From Synchiropus splendidus (lineage: Eukaryota > Chordata > Actinopteri > Syngnathiformes > Callionymidae), in assembly GCF_027744825.2 (NCBI RefSeq), contig NC_071334.1, positions 28,659,937 to 28,723,936 on the forward strand: DNA of 64,000 nt. The letters run 5' to 3'. The translations under genes and the position numbers were made by a program. Of the stretch, positions 23,141 through 38,100 are shown piece after piece. How positions within the stretch are numbered: position 1 is the first letter of the stretch; every line of letters starts with the position of its first letter. The notes under the pieces were generated by a model that was given only the letters and a program-made list of their open reading frames with translations, searched no databases and was not told the DNA's origin.

Positions 23141-26100
23141 GTAAGTCCCTCCTCCAATCCGTGTTCTCACAATTGGGTGTTAATCCTCTTTGATCCCACG
23201 GAGCCCCTCCTCCTGGCCCTCAGTATTTGCTCACCTTATCATCTCATTTGTCAGTTCTGGTCGAGCAAACAGCAGCTGATAATTAAATCGGGCACCCGTT
23301 GCTCTCTTACCCTGGTGTGTTGTAGGTATAACTGCAAACAGGAGTTCCAAATTCATGATGATATCCGGAAGACTCATTACAAGATGGGCCGGATATCGGA
23401 CGCCATGCCGGAGCACTTCCTGGTGCAGGTAATGGCATCGCACCGTGTGGCAGAGAGACGCAGATCATCTCACTTACTCCTTTCACAGTCACTTGTCCAA
23501 TTGTAGCGGGGTCAGGGACATTGTCATGCGCTGTTTTATGATGAGGGGCAACCATTGATTCAGGAATTTTGGCACCCTGATATCAGACCTTTGATCTGCT
23601 CGGGCCCTCCTGGCTGACCAAACCAGCAAAGGGACCACCACTCTACCTATGTAGGAGAAATAGAATTATACCATTGAAACCAAATACTAGATATATTCAT
23701 GATAAAAGTCCCTAGCAACACGGGCCAATGAAAGATATACCAGTATTTTTGGTGGAATGTTAAAAAGGAGATGCTCTAACAGCACAGCACAGCACACCTA
23801 TGGATGCACACCTAAGTAACAATGTCAACAGGAACACTTTTTACATAAAGCTCTCGTCTCAAGCTTAAGGGTTGTATTTGACACAAACACGTTTTATTTG
23901 CTGTTCAAAAGTTTGCTATCTGTCTAGTTGAATTACTATTTTATTGTCAACGAAGGCTATCCTAGTTAACAGAATGAAAACCCCAGGTCGGATATTGCTT
24001 TAATTTCATCAGTTTTGCGCCTCACAGTTCTAGAATTATTAAGGTATTCGCATCTAGTCCAATATCACTATAACATATTGACAATAATTTACCGCATTAC
24101 ACATATTGCAGTGGAACAAATTGCCACTCTGCTTCTGATAACAGAACTAGGGTATACAAACTGTCATGTTAGCTGTTAGCGTCATGGTTCCACCACAGTA
24201 TATTTATTGATTATTGTCTTGTCATGTTGGAGGTGCTCCATTATGACAAACAAAAACAGTCCATGTTTTCGACCACTTTTTGTTGTTCTTCACCACATGA
24301 CCTCTTTGAGTGCTACAGGTTGAATGGCGACGGGCTCTGATAGGTGCACGCACCGCTCTGAGAGTGTCGGACGTCTCAACCACAGAGCAGAACAGAAAAT
24401 ACAAATGAGTTCAGGATTACAGAGAAACTGTTTGAATGCTGGTATAAATTGGAACAGGCTCTCAATGACAAACCGCACCTGTAATGTAACTCATTTTCAT
24501 TTTTCTCTCGGAGTTTAAATTTGTCACCAAAGTATTGGAGGGCTTCATTCAGTATACCCATTTTAAATGTGTTCCTATTCAAATCATCTAGTTAATAGTT
24601 GTTAGTTGTATTGACAACCATATTAATGTTAGAGTTATTCCCTTCATTTATTCTGATAATTCACGTGCATTTTAGTGTGATATGCAGTGTTTTTGTCAGA
24701 GGAGTCTTTAGTGTATTATTTATTTGAAATTACTTTTTAAATGAATATGAAAATAAGAACATATACTGGCTTGATTCTTTGTTCTGTACTATTTTTTTTG
24801 TACCTTTTTGGCGCAATTGGTATTGTTTTATTTCTAACCTTTCTATTATTTGCTACTTATTATTGCATACATGTTTGGTTTTGCCAAGTTACTTGTTTTT
24901 CTTTTGTGATGAAGGTTTAGTTCAAGTAACTGGTATTTTATCAATACTGAAGTTGTCAGTCTTCATATATGACTCATTTTATGAGGACCTTAAAAGCTCT
25001 AATGAATGTGATGATTGTGTTTGGACGACACTCTCTCTGATTAAAAATGTTTATATTAGAAAATATGCATAAGTCCCGCCCTTTGAAAAAAGGCTTCATT
25101 ACGTGAGCTCCTCCCCAACCAGGCCCACTCTGCTGTCATTGGTCAGGAGGAAACCTTCAGCCCGCCTCTGCTGACAACTGTCCTGACCTCCTCCTTCAAC
25201 AGAAGCTTGTCTCTTCCCTGTTTAAACTCCATATAAAAATCTCCAAAATTGATAAATGACTGACTCTGCTCAGTTCTGTCTCTATCGCTCACACTTCTGC
25301 GTCTGCTTGTGATAACAGACTGTAAATCAGAGATCATTTATTCTGAAGGAGAGGCGGAGGAGAACTTTATAAAGCAATAACTTTACAATTGAACATGGTC
25401 ATGATGAGGGAGTTACTGCATCATGGAAAGGAGAACTTCAACATCTGAAACATACACATCAGTCAGGAAAGTCAGATTGGCAGGAAAGGAATGAGCTGAT
25501 AGACTATCTCAGTAGTCGTCATTTCATTCAACACTCTCATATCTCAAAGCCACCCCCCAAATCTTTTGGGGTATTTGAAGTCGATAATCTTGTTAATAGA
25601 TTTTCTGACTGGCTGATCTGTGAAGTGTAAAGGTTTAATCTTTTGGGACAACACTTTTATCAGCTGAGCCATTGACCAGAAATCCCTGAGGTGAAAGTTT
25701 ACAGGACATGTATATTCTTCAGCTAAGTTAATTTGGAATGCTTTTTGGATTAACACTGTTGCATGTAAATACAGGTTGATGTTGTGGAAGTCCACCAAAC
25801 CGATTGAATCTGTGCTCTGTCTAGGGCGAGTACTTCATGGTGCAGGACGTGTTCAGCAAAGCAGATGTCCTCAAGACCACGTCTGGCTATGGAGCGCCAA
25901 ATTTCCGACAAGTCAAAGGATCATACCCGCTGTATGGCATGGGGCAGCCAAGCCTAAATGGTTTCAAACAAGTTCTTCAGAGGCTTCAGTCTCATGGACA
26001 TGAGGTCTGTGTCTAGGGTATATTTTGAGGCAGAATATGTGATCGCCTGACTTACACTGGTTCCACTGTATTACTTCCAAGTTGTGTTGTCAATAAATAC

Positions 26101-29100
26101 TTGAGTGTTGAACCGAGTCTGCGGCCGGATCATAGAAGTGAGCGAACAGAAAACTGTGGTCTGTGTCCCAGTGAAAAAAGTGATTTTCCAGATAGAGACC
26201 ATAATAGCTCTGGTAAAATGATACACCACAACTGTTTTTGCTTGTGACATTTCCTCTAGCAAGTCCATTATACTGTATATTGGAATTGTAGATGTCAAGT
26301 CTGCTTTTTAACCTTGGTGAAAAATCTTGGCTGAGTGTTTTGTGTTTTGTAGGAGGTTATTTTCGTCTGTGTGAGAGAGGAGCCGGTGGTTTTTCTGCAC
26401 AAGGACGACAACTTTTTGCCGTACACACCCAGGAGGAAGGAAAACCTCCATGAGAACCTGCACGGCCTCCAGAAGGAGGAGCTGGTGGAGACTCTGGAAC
26501 TCAACATCCGCAAAGAGGTGCTTAGGACAGAAAATGATGGCGTAGTTTGGAATTTAATAAGTTCTGAATATGTTTTTATTGATTTTTTTCTATGTTACAC
26601 ACCGTCCACAGTGATATGTCATTATTAGTCGCAGCTGGCTTGGATTCTAAGATTATCTGACAGCTGACACTGCTTCTATCTATTTTACTCGTTATTCTTC
26701 ATCTTCATTTAAAGAAAAGAAGTAGTTCGACAAAATTCACGTCCTGGGTTTGATATGTCATTTAATTGACTTCGTCGCCCTCTACCGGTTGAAGACAGAA
26801 CTCCAGCTGTCGATACTTCTAGCGGCCCCTATTTTCCCGCCGTATATCAGCTTAGCCACCTTTTGGAATAAACTGAAGGGACTTTCACGTATTAGAACCG
26901 AGGTCGCTTTAAGTTATGAATATGGTGTTTTGCCTTATGAAACCCTGATAAAACCAAAATCAAGAAACATCTCCGTATGAACCCTGTGCTTTTAGTTTGT
27001 GGAAGTTGTTGCAGAATTCTCTTTTGATTTCCATCCACAGCTGCATGACTTTGCCAAACTCAATGAAAATATATTCTATGTCTACAACGACATTGAGTTC
27101 TTCAAGGACGAACCTCAGAAGATAAAAATCTCGTGTGAGGAGGACATCCACGTGACAGAGGAGGTCTATAAGAGACCAGTATTCACCATGCCAGCTTATA
27201 GGTAGTTAGCTGCTTTATTATTATGATGATTGTAAAGATATTTAGTAATAATCATACAATTACCTGTCTTGACTATGCATGTTTTGGCACAACCGTATCG
27301 TTGCTGCAGGTACTACAGGTTACCTCTGCCTATGGAGGCGGCGCCGCTAGAGGAAGACTTTGATGCCTTTGTTGGAATTCTCAGGGTAAGTAAATGTGAG
27401 AATCCATCAGGGTAGTGTTGTTGTCAAGACTGTGTCTGGACCAGAGCAAGCAGACAAAGTGTTTGTTCCAATGAAAGCATTTCAGTTCTTGTTTTACCGT
27501 ACTTTATTTACTTTATTCAGTTTGGTCTTGGTTTTGGTTATTGCCCCCATCATCGGGCTTGGTCTTGGTCTCTGTAGATGGTCTTGGCTACCACACGACA
27601 TCAGGGGCCAGGTACTGTTGTGACTGACTCATCCTCCGACTCATTTTCAAAGTTAGGCGAGGTGGCAGCTTCAGGTATCCTCTGCTCCTCATCTGCCTAA
27701 CATGATCCATGCTGCACAATCCTGTCAGCACTCGTGGAAGTGATCCAGGACCCTGCACTATATAATTTGGGGCCATTTATAGAGGTTTGACAAAGAATTG
27801 TTCAAACACCGTCCTGCATCTGGATGTCGTCACTGGGCTGGTGACAAGTTTCCTGCAGCTGTCTCCGGAGTGATGCATTAAGTGTAATGGTCTATTTACT
27901 TTGAGACCATATCTGCCTGCTTCTCTTCACTTGCTCAGCCACTTTTATTTCAACTGACTCCGACTTCCACTTCTGCTGTCTATGGCTGGAGAGTGGCTTT
28001 TGTGAAGCGTTCATTTACACTTGTGTGCATGCATTCTTCGGTCTGTCGTTTCCAGTTATATGTTTATGATGCAGCTTGTTGGAGGAAGACATGAATCAGT
28101 TGGCCTAAAGAGTGTTTACATCCCAAATGGATGCCCGTCACTCAGTTGAGCCTCTCTCAATTTAAATTGTGCTCTTGTTTGCAGGACAGCCCCAGCTTGT
28201 CTTTAGGACGCGATTCCTCTCGGCCACTGCCTGCTCTGCTCTTCAGCTGCCAAGTTGGCGTCGGGCGCACCAACCTGGCCATGATCCTCGGCACACTGGC
28301 CATGAATCGGCTGAAGGGAGATTCTCCACTCCTGCATCAGTAAGACCAGTCAATAAGCTTAACAAACACCAATGACAGACTATTATTTAAAATGATTTCA
28401 TGCATTATGTTATGATATGTGTCCTGCTAATGTAAGAAAATTTGGGCAGATATTGGAATAGTTGCTAAGTGCTAGACTTTAGGCTTTTTTCTCTGAAGCT
28501 TGCTTTGGTAGTATGTCCTTTCCAAACTCACCTCTATGTAGGTCTCAAACCCGCGGCCCACTGGACTCAGTCCAGTGGCCACCACAGTGTGTTAATGTTA
28601 AATGACATTGTTCAACACATCTTACTTTACAAGTGAAATAGGAGCAAGATCACACATTAATGCTACCACTGTCAATCAGAAATTTAGCTGGCTCACACAA
28701 ACTTTTACTTATCTACGTGTCTGCAAATCCAAGGATGGTAAGGGAAGGTACCACAGTTGTCCAGTTGTGACTGACATGACTGCTCAGATGTTTAACCTGC
28801 ACTCTCGTCTTGTAAGAGACCCCTTCTAATGACTCTTTCCTGTCCTTGTTTTCACAAATTTTACTTCAACTCTTAAGGTTGAGAAATGACCCTTTTAATT
28901 CAAGCTTTATAATGACATACAATGTCTTCTCATCAATAGTGTATTCTATTAGATTATATTAGTGTTTTGCTTGTTTTCACACATATTTGTTTTGCACTGT
29001 CTACACAAACAGTGTAGACAATCAATAAGATATACATTTTAGTCATGTAGTCAAGTTTTTTTTCGCAACATTGTTTTTGTATTATTTTAATAATAAATAA

Positions 29101-32100
29101 TTATATGCAAGACTTTTTTTTCCAAAATATTTTGCTGCCCCTCTCAATGGTGTTTTAATTAATTATAATTTACTCCACTGGAAATTTAATGACCCCTCTC
29201 TGCTGGAAAGTGTAATCATCATTATTCCTCTCCGGTGACAAATCAAATACTGTGTCGCTGCTTTGGACATGTGTTTTGCTGGGACAGCAGGGGTTTGTTA
29301 CTTGACTGCTGCTTCCATGACCGTTCCACTGATGACTATAATTAGCGGATGACTGAAGTAACTAATTGATACAGGTCTAATAAGAGCTGCTTAGAAGCAA
29401 TTCCAGTGAGTGAACTGTGCCATGATGTTCTGCCTGAAGAAACAATTCTTTCTCTGCAGGGGCGAGGAAGTAGCAGCTCCCACTCTCAGACCACTTTTCC
29501 AAGTTATCCAGTCTCTGATCAGCAAGCTGCCTGACGGACAGCAGCTAATGGAGGAGGTAGAGTATTCTTTATGACAAACTCGGACTGGAAACCACTCAAA
29601 GCCCGAGCTACGTACATATGAACACAAAACCCAAAACCAGTGGAGTTGGGACGCTGTGTAAATCGTAAATAAAAACAGAACACAATGATTTGCAAATCCC
29701 TTTCAACTTGTTTCGGGTGGAATTCTTTTCCATTCTTGCTTGATGTACACCTTAAGTTGCTCAACAGACCGGGGTCTCCGTTGTCGTATTTTACGCTTCA
29801 TAATGCGCCACACATTTTCACATTCACACTTTTCCACTTTGCATCAGTCCATTTTAGATGAGCTCGGGCCCAGCAAAGCCAGCGGCGCTTCTGGGTGTTG
29901 TTGATAAATGGCTTTCGCTTTGCATAGTTAGAGTTATTACTTGCACTTACAGATGTAGTGACTGTTGATGATGAAGTCCCTAAATTCCTTGCAATAGCTT
30001 GTTGAGAAATGTCGTTCTTAAACTGTTCGACAATTTGCTCATACATTTGTTCACAAAGTGGTGACCCTCACCCCATCCCTGTTTCTGAATGACTTCAGGG
30101 AAGCTGCTTTTATACCCAATTATGGCACCAACCTGTTCCCAATTAGCCTGTTCACCTGTGGGATATTCCAAGTCAGTGTTTAATGAACCTCAACTTTCTA
30201 AGCCTTTTTTGCCACTTGTGCCAGCTTTTTTGAAACATGTTGCAGGCATTAAATTCCAAATGAGCTAATATTTGCAAAAAAGAACAAAGTTTACCAGTTC
30301 AAACGTTGCAGTCGAAAGGGATTTGCAAATCATTGTGTTCTGTTTTTATTTACGATTTACGTCCCAACTCCACTGGTTTGGGGTTTTGTCGATTAAAGGG
30401 GAGATCATTCTGATTAAATATCAACATAGTTATCCCATTAAAACACTTTTGGTGGTGCTATCGTGGTGCTATGACAAGTGACTGGGGTTCACAGTTTATC
30501 TTCACTTTATATTTCCACACAAAAACATCAGGTAGACACTGCTGACATCTTCATTATAACTCAGGTAATCAAATGTTTTAATTATCCACAGAAGATGAAC
30601 AACATTTGAGCTAGTCATTATTCCTTTATGTGCATTAAAGCGTGAGGATCTTATGACTCCATGTGTGTGCCCGAGCAGGTCGACCAGGCCATCAGTCTGT
30701 GTGCAGAAATGCACAACATCAAAGAGGCCATCTATGAAAACAAAAGCAAACTGGAGGGGATTGCAGAAGACTATCAGATCCAGGTGGGAGACACTTACTT
30801 TAAAGCAACCAATTTTGTTGGTTTGTGATTGTGATCAAACAACATCGTGATCGAACAAGAGCCATCAAATTGTAATGATCTGCAAACTGAATGAAGTGAT
30901 CTTTTGATTAAAAGACCACTGTACTTTCCAAACTATAGAGCTAACCAGAAAATTTAACATGGAACATTGATCTTGTTCATACATTCAGTAAGCCACACTG
31001 GTCTATAAGCCGCAGCAGAAAGGTCAGTGATTCACTCGGCTTAAAAATGCATGAGGATCACTTCTAAACTGGTTTTGAAAACGGGGTCCGGCATGAAGAC
31101 TGACTCATGAAACAAACTCAGCTCTGAACTTGAATCATGAACTCCTCACTTCTTTTATTTACATTAAAGCGCTCAAAATACGCTGTTTTCCCCCATGTGT
31201 CTGAAGTTGCAACAGCACAGCCGGTCTCATCTCAGGTCGCCTGTGGTTTCATTGGTTTGATGTGACGAGGCTCAATATTTTGGCAGTGTGACGCTCTTTT
31301 GCTATATTAGCCTTGTCATATAAGCTGTAGGGTTCAAACCATGAGAAAAAAGTAGCGTCTTATTGTCTGGAAATGACAATAATTCTAATCATGTGTCTTC
31401 TCATCCAGGGAAACAGCACGAAGCACTATTTCCTCACCAGAACCATGCAGAGTTTGGAACGTTACTTCTACCTGATCGTGTTTAACGCATACCTTCACGA
31501 GCAGGTGATCACTTGTGTCCAAGAGTGCTTCAATTGGGCTATGAAGAAGTTAAAACTGTTGCTATTTTGCAGTATCCTCTATCCTTTGCATCCAGCTTCA
31601 GTCAGTGGATGTGCAGACACCCCTGGATCTACAGATTACTGTCCTGCATGGATGTTTCAGAACTCTCCGCCCCATCTGAGCTGGTCACCAAGGCGGCACG
31701 GATCCTGGTTTGTTTCATTTCACCCTTCAAAATACATCTATATTCATGTACCCCAGTCAGATTACATATAAATACGGGATTTATGATTCATCTGTGTGCT
31801 CAGGTTGCTGATGAGTATTTGGCTCCCGATGTCCTCGGCACTAAGAAGGAGATGAAGGCGGTGAACTTCAGACGAGTTCCCAAGATGCCCATCTATGGGA
31901 TGTCCCAACCCACGTCAGAGGTGCAGACACTTGATAACACAAGCTGATTTACTTTAACAACAGCCTGAGCAGGTGTCATTATTTTATGATCCATTAGATA
32001 TGGATGCTTTAAGAATACCTACTACTATTTATTTGTGTAAAATTTAACCAGAACAGTTGTAAAATCATGACTTTTGAGATGATATTAAACGAAGGAAAGA

Positions 32101-35100
32101 GCTTCAAAATGTAATCACTCTTGCCCGGCAGGCCACCGGCGCAGTCCTGACCCACCTGACAGACGAGAGGAGAAAGCACCGACATGTGTTGTGGGTCAGT
32201 CTGGTAGAGGAGTTGGTGATTGAGGGCAACGGTCAGATTCTAACTCCGAGAGAACCCTCCTGCTTGGATCAACACATTAGTATCCCATCCTCGGACTCAC
32301 AGCAGATAGAGGTGATGAGAAAGCTAAGAGTTTACCCCCTAGTTAGTTGTATCACCCTTGTTTTATTTATCTTAGAAAAAAGAGACGTCTCTGAAGGAGG
32401 AGATCCTGAGGGCACAGAAGTGGCTCGAGGTGACATTGGAGCAGGAGAAGCAGATGAAGATGTTCAAAAGTTGCTTGACCATCCAAGAGATCTTCGACCA
32501 ACTAAAAAAATCCCATCAGGGTCTCATCTATCGACGTATTCCACTGCCAGACTGCAGCGCTCCCAGGGAAGAGGTAACAAGAGGCACTACACAACAGCAA
32601 CGTCACAGCGCTGAACTAGATGACAGAATGGAGAAAGTAATGTGCGCCATCTAGCGTTTGGGAATGTGAATCACACTTTTCTTTGTAAATTATAAGAGGC
32701 CACCGAGGAAAAAAGAAAAACAAGAAATGGGAAAACATGACTGAATTACCTAAGTGACGGGGATAAAAGAAAATAAATAATTAAATAAAACATTCTAGTT
32801 ACGTAATGATATCAGGAAGTATGATCAAGCAACACCATTATAAAAATGAGACCACATTTTGTGTGTATTTTTATGTACATTTCATCATAATTTTCACAAT
32901 ATAAATGATAAACGAACTTGGGACAAAAACTGTTTGTTTACTTTATTTAAAATTTAACTAAATTTTATCTTTTATTTTGAGGGATGTGAAATCACCAACT
33001 GATAAATTATATACTGTATATAAAAAAAATCATGTTAAGTTATATTTAAAGTTGAAAGTAGTAGTAGAGGAGTTGAGTTGAGTAGTAGAAAAAGTAGACA
33101 AAGTGTCAGTTATCAGTCAGAAATATTTGTTCATCGTCAGTCTCATTGTTATTCTCGCTAGGGCGGCGTGAATACAGTCAATGGGTCGCACATTACCCAT
33201 CTTTGATGTTGGTGATGATAGTATTGTGAAGAACAACAATTGAGCATGTCTATTTGGTACTGCATTTAGTTTCAAGTCAACTACTAAACAGTGATGTACC
33301 ATTTGATGCCCTCAGTTAGCTGCTTGCTCAGTGAGCTCTCAGTTTAAACAAGGAACAATCCATTCTGCTGTGCAGGTGAAGGTGTGCGGTTAAAAGGCTA
33401 AAAGGTTAAAAGGGCATCAGCAGCTTTGTTTGAAGTTGTGCTGTTTCTTGGGCTTGACCACTCCAACTGTGTGCTTGTGGGTGGGTGACGCGCTAACAGC
33501 GTGCACGAGTGAGAGTCAGACTTGTGAGGACTTAAACGTTGAAATGTCTTCAAAATTTCAATGGAACAAGAGAGAGGCACGCATCTCGAGTCCACAGAGC
33601 GTTTACATTCATAGAGCAGCTCAGGTGACTGAATCATTACTGAAGTGCACGGAAACAAACATTATTCGTCAAACATTGCTGTAATCCGCAACCAATAAAG
33701 AACACGTCTTAAAACTCCTGTTAAATTTGTGTTGTGTGTGTGTGTCAAGCACTAAAGACCGACTAAACAGTGGATGGTACAGTGCCAGTTTTGGAAAACT
33801 ACTACTAAATCTGAGGTCAATGGTTTTGGTTGTTGATGTTGTCACAACGCGTTGACTGATCTTAGCGGCCCTAGTCGCCGGCGACTGCGGTGCCATCATC
33901 TTGTTTGTAGAGCCAGTGTCTCGCAGACAATAGTTGGGCCCGTACCGCCCCCAGCTGGCCTGTGAGTACTGAAAAAAATGGAACCGTGAAGGATAGCTGG
34001 GGTGAATCAGACTTGGGTCCACTTGGCCAAATTAAGTATTTATTAATTTCAGGCAGAGAAGTAACTCAGTTTAACAAACTGCTGCAATTATTTTACACTT
34101 TGTTGGTGCTTTGAATAATACGGTTGATTGAATGTTCTAACTAGGGCGTCTGTGTGACAGGACTTTGATAAGCTGCTGGACTCCATGAAGAGCGCCTTGG
34201 CCGAGGACACTCATACGGCTTTTGTCTTCAGCTGCTCTAACGGAAAAGGCCAGACGACAACAGCCATGGTGGTTTCTGTTCTCACACTTTGGCACATAAA
34301 TGTAAGACATTTACATAACAAGTTTCACGAAAGGGTGCACAACACTTTATGCATCGCAATATTTCAGAACAAGTCTTGTTAAATTATAATATATGAACTA
34401 TTTATTTGACCATTGTTACTTCAAAATGGGTGAGCGACTGAGAACAGGAAAACTAGATTGGTATTAATTTATAGTATTAAAAAATAGAAAATGTGTAATT
34501 CCAAAGTTCTAACAAGATAAAGTTTGCAAAGTGGTTGCCTAGCTCAAAACGCTCCATGAAACTACAAACATGGGGGTATGAACTGTGCATGTGAATCACT
34601 TCTTGTTTCAAAGATCACTAATGTCAATCGCAGATGCATATAAAGCAGCCTAAACAAACATGTTTGTCAATAAGTATAAAACTGTCTCACATGTCATCAT
34701 GGTGAGGCGCTATTGCTACCTTTCTGACATGCAAGTTAAACATGGATGGTGTTGGACTTTTTGATATATTAAATCTCTCCCCTCCTGAGTTCCTTTTCAT
34801 TGATGGCAGCTTTCTTATTGTGTACACGGATGTTTTGAATATAGAGATAGTCATTAGTTGTACTTGTGTCTGTCTTTGTAGAATGGGTTTCTTTTGGTGT
34901 CATAATTGCTTACATTCATACAATTACTTCCTAATTCATATGAGACTCGTGTCTTTATTTTGCCCAAACTGAATATGAATTCAATTGTTGATTGAATATA
35001 AGACACCTAATGCTGCTATGTTTCAAACCGTCCACTCTACTAACATTTCATTCATCCGTTCCTTTAAGTCAAGTGTGCGTAGCGGTCTCTTTCCATTGAA

Positions 35101-38100
35101 AGGGAGAACATTTGTTACAATGTTTGTCCTCAGTTCACAGTTTCATTCATCAAAGAGGAATTGAGTTGTGTTTTAGTACATGCTAAAGTCATAGTAGCCA
35201 CGATTACCTTAGGGTAGCATTTTGTGCCGACATGTTTATTACATTTAAAAAATAACACACGATGTGTGGATGGGCTGAGTAGCACTTTCTTATAAACTTG
35301 GCTTTTTGTCCTGCAGGGTTTCCCAGAGTTCATGGATGATGAGATTGTGAGTGTTCCAGATGCCAAGTACACGAAAGGAGAATTTCAGGTGCGTGTGATG
35401 TCAAGGAACTCTCCTCTTCTTCTTCCCACTATTGTAAAGCAGCAGATCATACATGGGGGCTCTAGTAGCTTTTAGTCCAGTTACTGTGAAACCTCATCGG
35501 CCTGTCCAAAGGCTGTTGCTTTTTGATGAATGAAGACATTTTTAAGATCAATGAAATTGTTATTTAAAAATGAAAAAATATATATGGTCAGTCAGTGCGT
35601 GGCATTAGTGACATGGTGCCTCCTTTCTGAAATGACGACCAGAGTATTGCCACATTTCGATAACACAACCATACATCTAAACACAGCTCCAACTGACTTA
35701 TAGAACTATTTTCCATCAGAAGATTCATTTGTCAAGTTATAAGAACCTACATAACAATTAGGAAAGCTAAAAATCTGAAAACTTTAGCTGAAAGTGGCGA
35801 GTGGAAAGTGCGATATCGAGGTACTGTGTCAGTACATCTGACAAAGACTGACAAATAGCACATTTTACCAAATTGTAAAATGTGCGAAGCTACACTTACA
35901 AGAGGGAGTCCCTCACACGTTAACAGGAGTCTTGGCTGCATACATTGGTGCTCCCACTACAGTTGCTTTCAAGAGAGAACATTACAGCACCTCAGTTCTT
36001 GTCCCCTTTGAGCAGCTGACTGAAGTGAGCAGCTCCTCTGATGACCCGTAGCAGAGAGTACAGCGTTATCAGTTACATTTGTTCCTGAAAGCACTTTGTT
36101 GTAGTAATCCTGCAAAGTGAAAATGTGTGTGACTTTAACATATTTACATTTCATTTTGGTATCTTTCAGTAGGCTGTACATCATTTAATTTAATTTCAGA
36201 TTGTACAATGTTGACAACAGTGATCCCAAAATATTTGCCTCCACTCCTGCGTGGGACTGAGACACTGATTTTAGTTGCTTTCAGCCGTGTCTGTCACACA
36301 GAACGTCTTCAATTGTCATTGTCAACTTCTTTTTATCCAAAGCTAAATTTGCCTGTGGTATTCTGAAAGATTCTATTTTGGCTCCCAAACTTTTTGTTGT
36401 CCACATTTTACCCCTTTACTTCATCCATCACCACAACATATCCTTACACTGCTCTGTGGATCACATAGAGATTTACAGACCGATAATGGATTCTCAAGGC
36501 GTTGCTGCTGTTGTGGCATGTCTTGATGATGTCACCAGTTGAACTGGAAAAAAAAAGTATTAGTATAGTCCATACAAATTTCTCCAAGCATCCCTGATTG
36601 CAAACACTGTCTCAAGGATGTTTTGCTTATGTGTGAAAAATGTGAGTGATTTTTCTGTTATTTGGGTTATTATTATTATTTTGTCTGTAATAAAATAAAA
36701 ATCTCCTGCCCAGAAATAACATTAAAAGTCTTATGGATTACTGATAAGTTAATTGAGGACTTCTGAGGTCAGTTGATGGGTTTCTTTGGAGAGGTTATCA
36801 GGTTCCCGAGTGACTGCTTCATCCTGATTCTCCTGAGCAAACCGAGAGGAAGCATTGTTGTGGAAGTAGCGCCCTCAGTGTGAATTTCAGTGTTGTCATG
36901 GAAACGGAATTACGTCATTGCTGACCCTTGTTGAAGGGTGCTGGAATTGGACACAGCGGTGCTGTGGCTCCCCCACTGTGGAAATAATGGTAAGGAAAAT
37001 CACCAGCCCAATGAAGTTCACTCTGTGCAGATGTAGCTGTGACACACCAAGTTGAAGTATTGAAGAGGAAGATCTGTCCCATAGCCTGACCTTAGATGGG
37101 CTATAAGAAGGGCAGTGCGGTTTTCGTCTCGGTCAAGGAACGTTGGACCAGCTCTTTATCCCCAGCTGGTGCTGGTGCCAGCTATGCCATACTTCCAGTG
37201 AGGATTGGACTCCTCTCCTCCTGTCACTGTTTCTGTTCAGAGTTTTTATGCTCAAAGTTGAGTTTGACTGTCAAGAGTGAAATGGGTCTTTTCTTTGGTA
37301 CTCAGTGAACCAGAACTAAGCTGAGTAACAGCTTCTCTAAATTGGAGCCCATTGCTCAACATGGAACTGCTGCTCCACCGAAGAAACGAGAGAAGCTAGC
37401 TGAGGTTGCTTGGTCCCCTTCTTGGGATGCCACCTGGACGCTTCCCGGATGTTTAGGTGTCTATCTGGAAAAGAGCTGAGCTGCTGGACTGTTTCGAGAC
37501 CGTTTGATACAGTATCGCATGACACAGATAATGTATAAATGAGCATGGTTTTATTTTTATAAAGCAAGGAACTTGTATGGCAGAATATGGAGCAGAATTT
37601 TGAGTTTGGCAGCACGTGAGATGCTCATGCGAATTCTAAAATGTTTTTTTTGCGCACATTATACAGGAGAGGATGAATGCGTACAAAACTGGAGAAAGTC
37701 ATTTGTCTGTGGCGCCTTTTTTCTCACAGCGAGCGTTCACATACTTAATCTAACCCATGAACCTTTTCTCATGCTGTTCGAGGCTGATTTGATGAAAAGC
37801 TATACCGGTTGCTGTGAATGGTCTCAAGCACTCACACCTAAGGTGAAAGTTTGAAACTTCTAAACCAGGGGGTCGGGAACCTTTTTGACTGAGAGAGCCG
37901 AGAAATCTCTGTTGAATTGACTCACTGACTACATACGAATGATGTAGCATCAGCGACAGAGATTAGAGTCACATATATATGAAGTGTGAATTTGAAAACA
38001 GCATTGTGCATGTCCAAAGTTGCATCATCGATAATGACTTCCAAAAGTTGCAGACGATTGAAAGGAGAAAAAAAGAAGGATAAATGAAAACCAATGTTGT

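Noticed and set aside
22901..23506. 201-codon open frame overlapping pald1 coding exons 1 and 2
   Set aside because: It reads through an intron in a different frame from the MGTTAS start; the spliced paladin frame matches the family.
28992..29015. 9-bp inverted repeat TGTCTACAC/GTGTAGACA
   Set aside because: Arms are too short to be notable in AT-rich intron sequence.
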